Source of the DNA: Embleya sp040605455
Lineage (GTDB): Bacteria; Actinomycetota; Actinomycetes; Streptomycetales; Streptomycetaceae
Length of the DNA stretch: 12,428 nucleotides
Direction of reading: 5' to 3'
Assembly: GCF_040605455.1 (NCBI RefSeq)
Contig: NZ_JBEXCV010000203.1
Coordinates: forward strand, 1 to 12,428
Part shown: positions 12,018-12,428 of the stretch, one piece after another
Layout of the letters: the number at the start of each line of letters is the position of its first letter
How positions within the stretch are numbered: position 1 is the first letter of the stretch
Translations under genes and position numbers: made by a program
The notes under the pieces: model-generated
What the model saw: only the letters and a program-made list of their open reading frames with translations
Told to the model about the DNA's origin: nothing
The model's database searches: none

Positions 12018-12087
12018 TTGTCATGTGTACGGACTCCCGTACAGTGATGTGTACGGAACCCCATACAGTCCGTACGGGATCCATACA
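12018..12087 (+). promoter_or_regulatory. Promoter and operators of the HTH operon
   Basis: TTGTCA (12018-12023), a 16-bp spacer and TACAGT (12040-12045) form a plausible promoter. An inverted repeat TGTACGG-ACTC-CCGTACA (12026-12043) fills the space between the boxes. A second, with one mismatch, TGTACGG-AACC-CCATACA (12050-12067), lies 24 bp further on. A third partial set, CCGTACGG and CCATACA, is at 12070-12087. Regular spacing over the promoter points to tight repression, perhaps by the HTH protein encoded next. Confidence 0.75.
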
Positions 12088-12104
12088 CACCAGGGAGACA
12101 CCCG

Positions 12105-12428
12105 ATGGCCGTCACCACCCGCCGGACCGCAACCGGCGTGAGCGTCACGATCTCGCTGACACAGGAGCAGATCGACCTGATCGGCAGCGCTGCCGGAACG
12201 ATGGCCGATCAGCTGGACACCGCCCTGTGGGCACTCGCCCGGCTGCGGTCCGGCGAGGAGACGACCGCCGAAGAGTGGTGCCTGGTGGTCAACGACCTCG
12301 GGCACCAGTTGCTGCCCCGGCTCACCGGGATCTACGACGAGGCGACCCGGGCGGCGGTCCGGGAGGGCGTCAGCCACGGCCAACTCGCCCGAGCCATGGA
12401 CGTATCGCGCAGCACCGCGCAGACGCGG
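12105..12428 (+). CDS. HTH DNA-binding protein, N-terminal 108 codons (continues at 96-194)
   Basis: First part of a 140-aa protein that crosses the window ends: 12105-12428 is exactly 108 codons, and on the circle it continues at base 96. The start is ATG with GGGAG a few bases upstream (12093-12097). The N-terminal half is mixed helical sequence with no domain I recognise. Residues about 85-110 (REGVSHGQLARAMDVSRSTA) have a helix-turn-helix pattern: a first helix, a turn around MDVS, then a recognition helix SRSTAQTRR. It is the first gene of a four-gene rightward operon. Its promoter is covered by inverted repeats, so it may regulate itself; that is inference. I do not recognise a named family. 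It could be a copy-control, transfer or host-adaptation regulator. Confidence 0.85.
   Translation, partial: MAVTTRRTATGVSVTISLTQEQIDLIGSAAGTMADQLDTALWALARLRSGEETTAEEWCLVVNDLGHQLLPRLTGIYDEATRAAVREGVSHGQLARAMDVSRSTAQTR
12334..12428. repeat. Terminal direct repeat marking circular closure (copy 2)
   Basis: Second copy of bases 1-95. Removing one copy gives an inferred circle of 12,333 bp. Confidence 0.93.

Noticed and set aside
12334..12428. Terminal repeat of a linear plasmid or an integrated element's att sites
   Set aside because: The repeat is direct, not inverted; a gene reads straight through it, no integrase or tRNA is present, and exact identity fits contig overlap of a circle.

Overview
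The window reads as one complete circular plasmid of a high-GC actinomycete (Streptomyces or a close relative). Bases 1-95 are repeated exactly at 12334-12428, and a reading frame runs without a break across that join, so the circle is about 12,333 bp. The organism type is inferred from strong G/C third-position bias, many GTG starts, AGGAGG-like ribosome binding sites and a one-protein (TraB/FtsK-type) conjugation module with Spd-like membrane genes.

Layout. (1) 12018-12104, then 12105-12428 joined to 1-1242: a promoter with overlapping GTACGG/CCGTAC operators drives four small genes (HTH protein, CxC/CxxC zinc-ribbon protein, DUF3307-like membrane protein, Cys/His-rich protein), ending in a hairpin at 1261-1291. 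(2) 1243-2491 and 2834-3542: almost gene-free DNA packed with palindromes, hairpins and short dispersed repeats. Between them lies one minus-strand gene of unknown function (2492-2833). (3) 3543-4745, minus strand: the only plausible replication initiator, with an N-terminal winged-helix HTH, an acidic linker and a C-terminal zinc finger. Its coding sequence contains 3.5 copies of a 22-bp iteron, suggesting that the origin lies inside the gene, as in lambda O. (4) 4943-5683, minus strand: a GntR/HutC (Kor/TraR-type) repressor divergent from the transfer operon, with two GTCCTAGGAC operators between them. (5) 5854-10387: four translationally coupled small and Spd-like membrane genes, then traB. 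(6) 10388-10595: a hairpin-rich GGTAG repeat cluster, a candidate clt. (7) 10596-11934: a DUF6919-like gene with an unusual in-frame extension, a 94-aa gene and a 49-aa zinc-finger gene, closed by an 18-bp-stem terminator.

How it may work together (inference). The HTH_36-type protein starts theta replication at its own iterons. The GntR protein keeps the transfer operon silent until mating. TraB moves double-stranded plasmid DNA from recipient to recipient with help from the Spd-like proteins. No ParA, resolvase, integrase, relaxase, HUH Rep, resistance gene, tRNA, rRNA or CRISPR was found.
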